NCBI RefSeq assembly: GCF_934630535.1
Contig: NZ_CAKTVU010000011.1
Location: forward strand, 7,522 to 71,521
Direction: 5' to 3'
Origin: an uncultured Senegalimassilia sp.
GTDB taxonomy: Bacteria > Actinomycetota > Coriobacteriia > Coriobacteriales > Eggerthellaceae
Length of the DNA stretch: 64,000 nt
The translations under genes and the position numbers were made by a program. Under the pieces are notes generated by a model that saw only the letters and a list, made by a program, of their open reading frames with translations, made no database searches and had not been told where the DNA came from. Position 1 is the first letter of the stretch. Each line of letters starts with the position of its first letter. This document shows positions 62,607-64,000 of the stretch, piece by piece.

Positions 62607-62959
62607 CGAAAGGAATCCCGACAGGCAATGTGCGGGATCTTGGCATCCCACGTTCCGCTTGGCAACGAAACCTGCAAACCCGAGACAGTCGATTTGGCGA
62701 AGATAGTCGTTTGAGTTTTGCAATTTGTCTTCTGTCGGACGAGTAGTATTCTTGCACGATGATTCATTTCTCGCAACTTTCAAGGATGCCTGTTAACGTG
62801 GATGAAACAGTCGATTTTCGCTGTCTGACCTCGCGTTATAGCCACACGCCTGACATTTCTCGCATTTTATAGAATTGCATAATAATCTACGATTTATGCA
62901 TATTCTGTTCACCAAATCCCGCAATCGATAGGCGCTGTGAATGATACGAAGCAACAAAA
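62607..62959 (-). other. AT-rich gene-free island between two terminators
   Basis: About 350 bp, notably AT-richer than all its surroundings. It holds an 11-bp direct repeat ACAGTCGATTT (62685-62695 and 62807-62817) and an inverted repeat TGCATAA (62876-62882) with TTATGCA (62894-62900). No protein frame of typical codon use. Bracketed by leftward terminators at 62960-62990 and 62580-62606, it could encode a small RNA or hold a distant promoter for the dehydrogenase. Confidence 0.45.
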
Positions 62960-62990
62960 AAGGCGCCGCCGATTCGCATCGGAGCGCCTT
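62960..62990 (-). terminator. Rho-independent terminator of ferritin gene
   Basis: A 7-bp outer stem (62960-62966 with 62984-62990) and inner CCGAT/ATCGG stem, then six T's on the minus strand, about 75 bp past the stop. Confidence 0.9.
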
Positions 62991-63064
62991 CTCAGCATGG
63001 TTTTGCGTTTGTTGAATCCGGGCGAACCTCCCGCAAAAAGCGGCACCCCGCCTTCGCCGCGAAG

Positions 63065-63580
63065 CTACGCGTTCGCCAGCGGGCTGGGAACGGTGTATAC
63101 GCGGGCCGCGTTCTCCTGGTCCAGGTCGTAGAGCGCCTTGGCATCGCTGCCGAACAGCCTCATGCGCGACACCTGCTTCTCGGCATTGTCCTCTTCCTCC
63201 TGCTGCTCCTCGATAAACCAATCCAGGAACTTCATGGTGCGGTAGTCCTTCGCCTCAAGGGCGGCGGTGTAGATGTCGTTGATGGTGCTGGTGATGTACT
63301 TCTCATGCTCCAGCGCGGCCTCCAGCGGCCCAAGATGGTTGCTGAAGGTCTTGTCGGGCTGGTCGATGGCCTGCAGCTTCACCTTGCAGCCGTTCTCATG
63401 CAGGTACTTGCGGAAGATCAGCGCATGGTCGCGCTCCTCCTGCGTTTGGATCTCGTACCAATGGGCGAAACCCTCCAGGCCCTCTTCCTCGTAATAGTCG
63501 GCAAACGACAGGTACAGGTACGCCGAGTACAGCTCCTTGCGAATCTGATCGTTGATCAGCTCGTACACCTTTGCATCCAT
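63065..63580 (-). CDS. Ferritin
   Basis: Iron-storage protein (171 residues) forming a 24-mer cage. Ferroxidase ligands are visible: E17-region (IRKELYSAYLYLS), E-x-x-H in QEERDHALIFRKYL, and E/Q positions in EALEHEKY and EEQQEEEDNAEKQ. It is the prokaryotic FtnA type, without the bacterioferritin haem Met. Single gene with its own terminator. Fits an iron-rich respiratory cell with rubrerythrin and many Fe-S proteins. Confidence 0.95.
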   Translation of the reverse strand: MDAKVYELINDQIRKELYSAYLYLSFADYYEEEGLEGFAHWYEIQTQEERDHALIFRKYLHENGCKVKLQAIDQPDKTFSNHLGPLEAALEHEKYITSTINDIYTAALEAKDYRTMKFLDWFIEEQQEEEDNAEKQVSRMRLFGSDAKALYDLDQENAARVYTVPSPLANA

Positions 63581-63790
63581 GGCATCCTCCTTCAGGACAC
63601 GCGCCCGAACCCACCGCCGGGCTTCCCTTACCGTTTCATACTACCCCAGACGCCTCGGGGACGTAGCACCAGGCGTCCGGATTCCCCAAAGCAGCCACTT
63701 CAAGACGTCCCAAAGTCAATCCAACGCTTCAGCCGAAACCCCAAGTGTCGGGACCCGAAGCCGCCGCGCAAATCGCCCCCGAACGCAGGA
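63581..63790. other. Upstream region of the ferritin gene
   Basis: Holds the ferritin leader (AAGGAGG about 8 bp before the ATG). No clear promoter pair or Fur-type box was found, and no further gene. Confidence 0.4.
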
Positions 63791-63821
63791 AGGCCGCCGC
63801 CCGGGGATTGGGCGGCGGCCT
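63791..63821 (-). terminator. Terminator-like hairpin of the edge gene
   Basis: A 12-bp perfect GC stem (63791-63802 with 63810-63821), 7-base loop. On the minus strand only TTCCTG follows. It lies about 150 bp downstream of the stop at 63973. The stretch 63820-63970 is exceptionally GC-rich. Confidence 0.55.
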
Positions 63822-63972
63822 GGGGAAGGGAGGGCGGCGGCTCGGGTGGCCGCCGCTCCAAGGGAAGGGGCCCGCCCCGGGCGCCCGCCCCGAACGGGGA
63901 CGGGGCTCGGGCGGGAAGGGCACCCCGCTCCCCGCGGCAGGCGCGGGGCCGGGCGCCCCGCCCCGCGGGCGG

Positions 63973-64000
63973 CTAGAGCGTCCAGGCGACCGTCATGGTC
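63973..64000 (-). CDS. Last codons of a gene cut by the right edge
   Basis: Read on the minus strand, the final bases give a frame ending TMTVAWTL and TAG at 63975-63973, followed by the terminator-like hairpin. Too short to identify; called only because the downstream hairpin and the lack of another explanation fit a gene end. Confidence 0.35.

Overview
The window is a GC-rich chromosomal segment that I infer comes from an anaerobic Coriobacteriia member, most likely Eggerthellaceae (Eggerthella/Gordonibacter-like). The pointers are: a Tat-exported flavoprotein reductase paired with a NapC/NirT-like multiheme cytochrome; a LuxR-type regulator with a large multi-span membrane domain; menaquinone, ferritin, rubrerythrin and cytochrome bd genes; dense gene packing; and GTG starts. 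No rRNA, tRNA, CRISPR array, transposase or integrase gene was recognised. 52 genes are listed, two of them cut by the window edges.

Layout. 1-3745: an OmpR-type two-component system (kinase cut by the left edge) and a membrane-anchored protein of unknown role. 4085-14050: a seven-gene plus-strand operon for flavin-based electron transfer outside the cytoplasm. It encodes a sortase-anchored FMN_bind/Tp47-like surface protein, a three-FMN-domain membrane protein, a one-FMN-domain protein, a NapH-like Fe-S membrane protein, the flavinyltransferase ApbE, a NusG-domain-II protein, and a Gx-transporter/EcfT fusion. 14279-16598: a YbaN-type membrane protein, rubrerythrin and a YfcE-like phosphoesterase. 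16652-20508: a respiratory reductase cluster (cytochrome, flavoprotein, LuxR regulator). 20956-24923: an Hsp20 gene with a CIRCE operator, a Nudix hydrolase, an NlpC/P60 hydrolase and a YerC-type regulator. 25148-28823: a three-gene VTC/DUF4956/secreted-protein cassette.

29008-37859 carries leftward housekeeping genes: menG, a tsaB-rimI-tsaD triple fusion with tsaE (t6A tRNA modification), folD-fchA-fhs (tetrahydrofolate one-carbon pathway) and coaX. 38262-41401: a second two-component system and fabH. 41632-53159, leftward: bioY, a MATE transporter, birA (no DNA-binding domain), a folP-folK fusion, ftsH, hpt, and rlmD-like-tilS-maf. 53492-61015, rightward: a hybrid kinase, a small holin-like membrane protein, cydAB followed by an unlisted 57-residue membrane protein, and lrgAB. 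61274-64000, leftward: an iron alcohol dehydrogenase, ferritin, and the last codons of a gene cut by the right edge.

How the parts may work together (inference): MenG completes menaquinone, whose quinol could feed three outlets in this window: the cytochrome/flavoprotein reductase, the flavinylated conduit through its Fe-S membrane protein, and cytochrome bd for oxygen removal. The flavin operon is the strongest candidate for an under-described system. It combines a wall-anchored flavoprotein, five FMN domains, a fused transporter gene and a palindrome-rich promoter.
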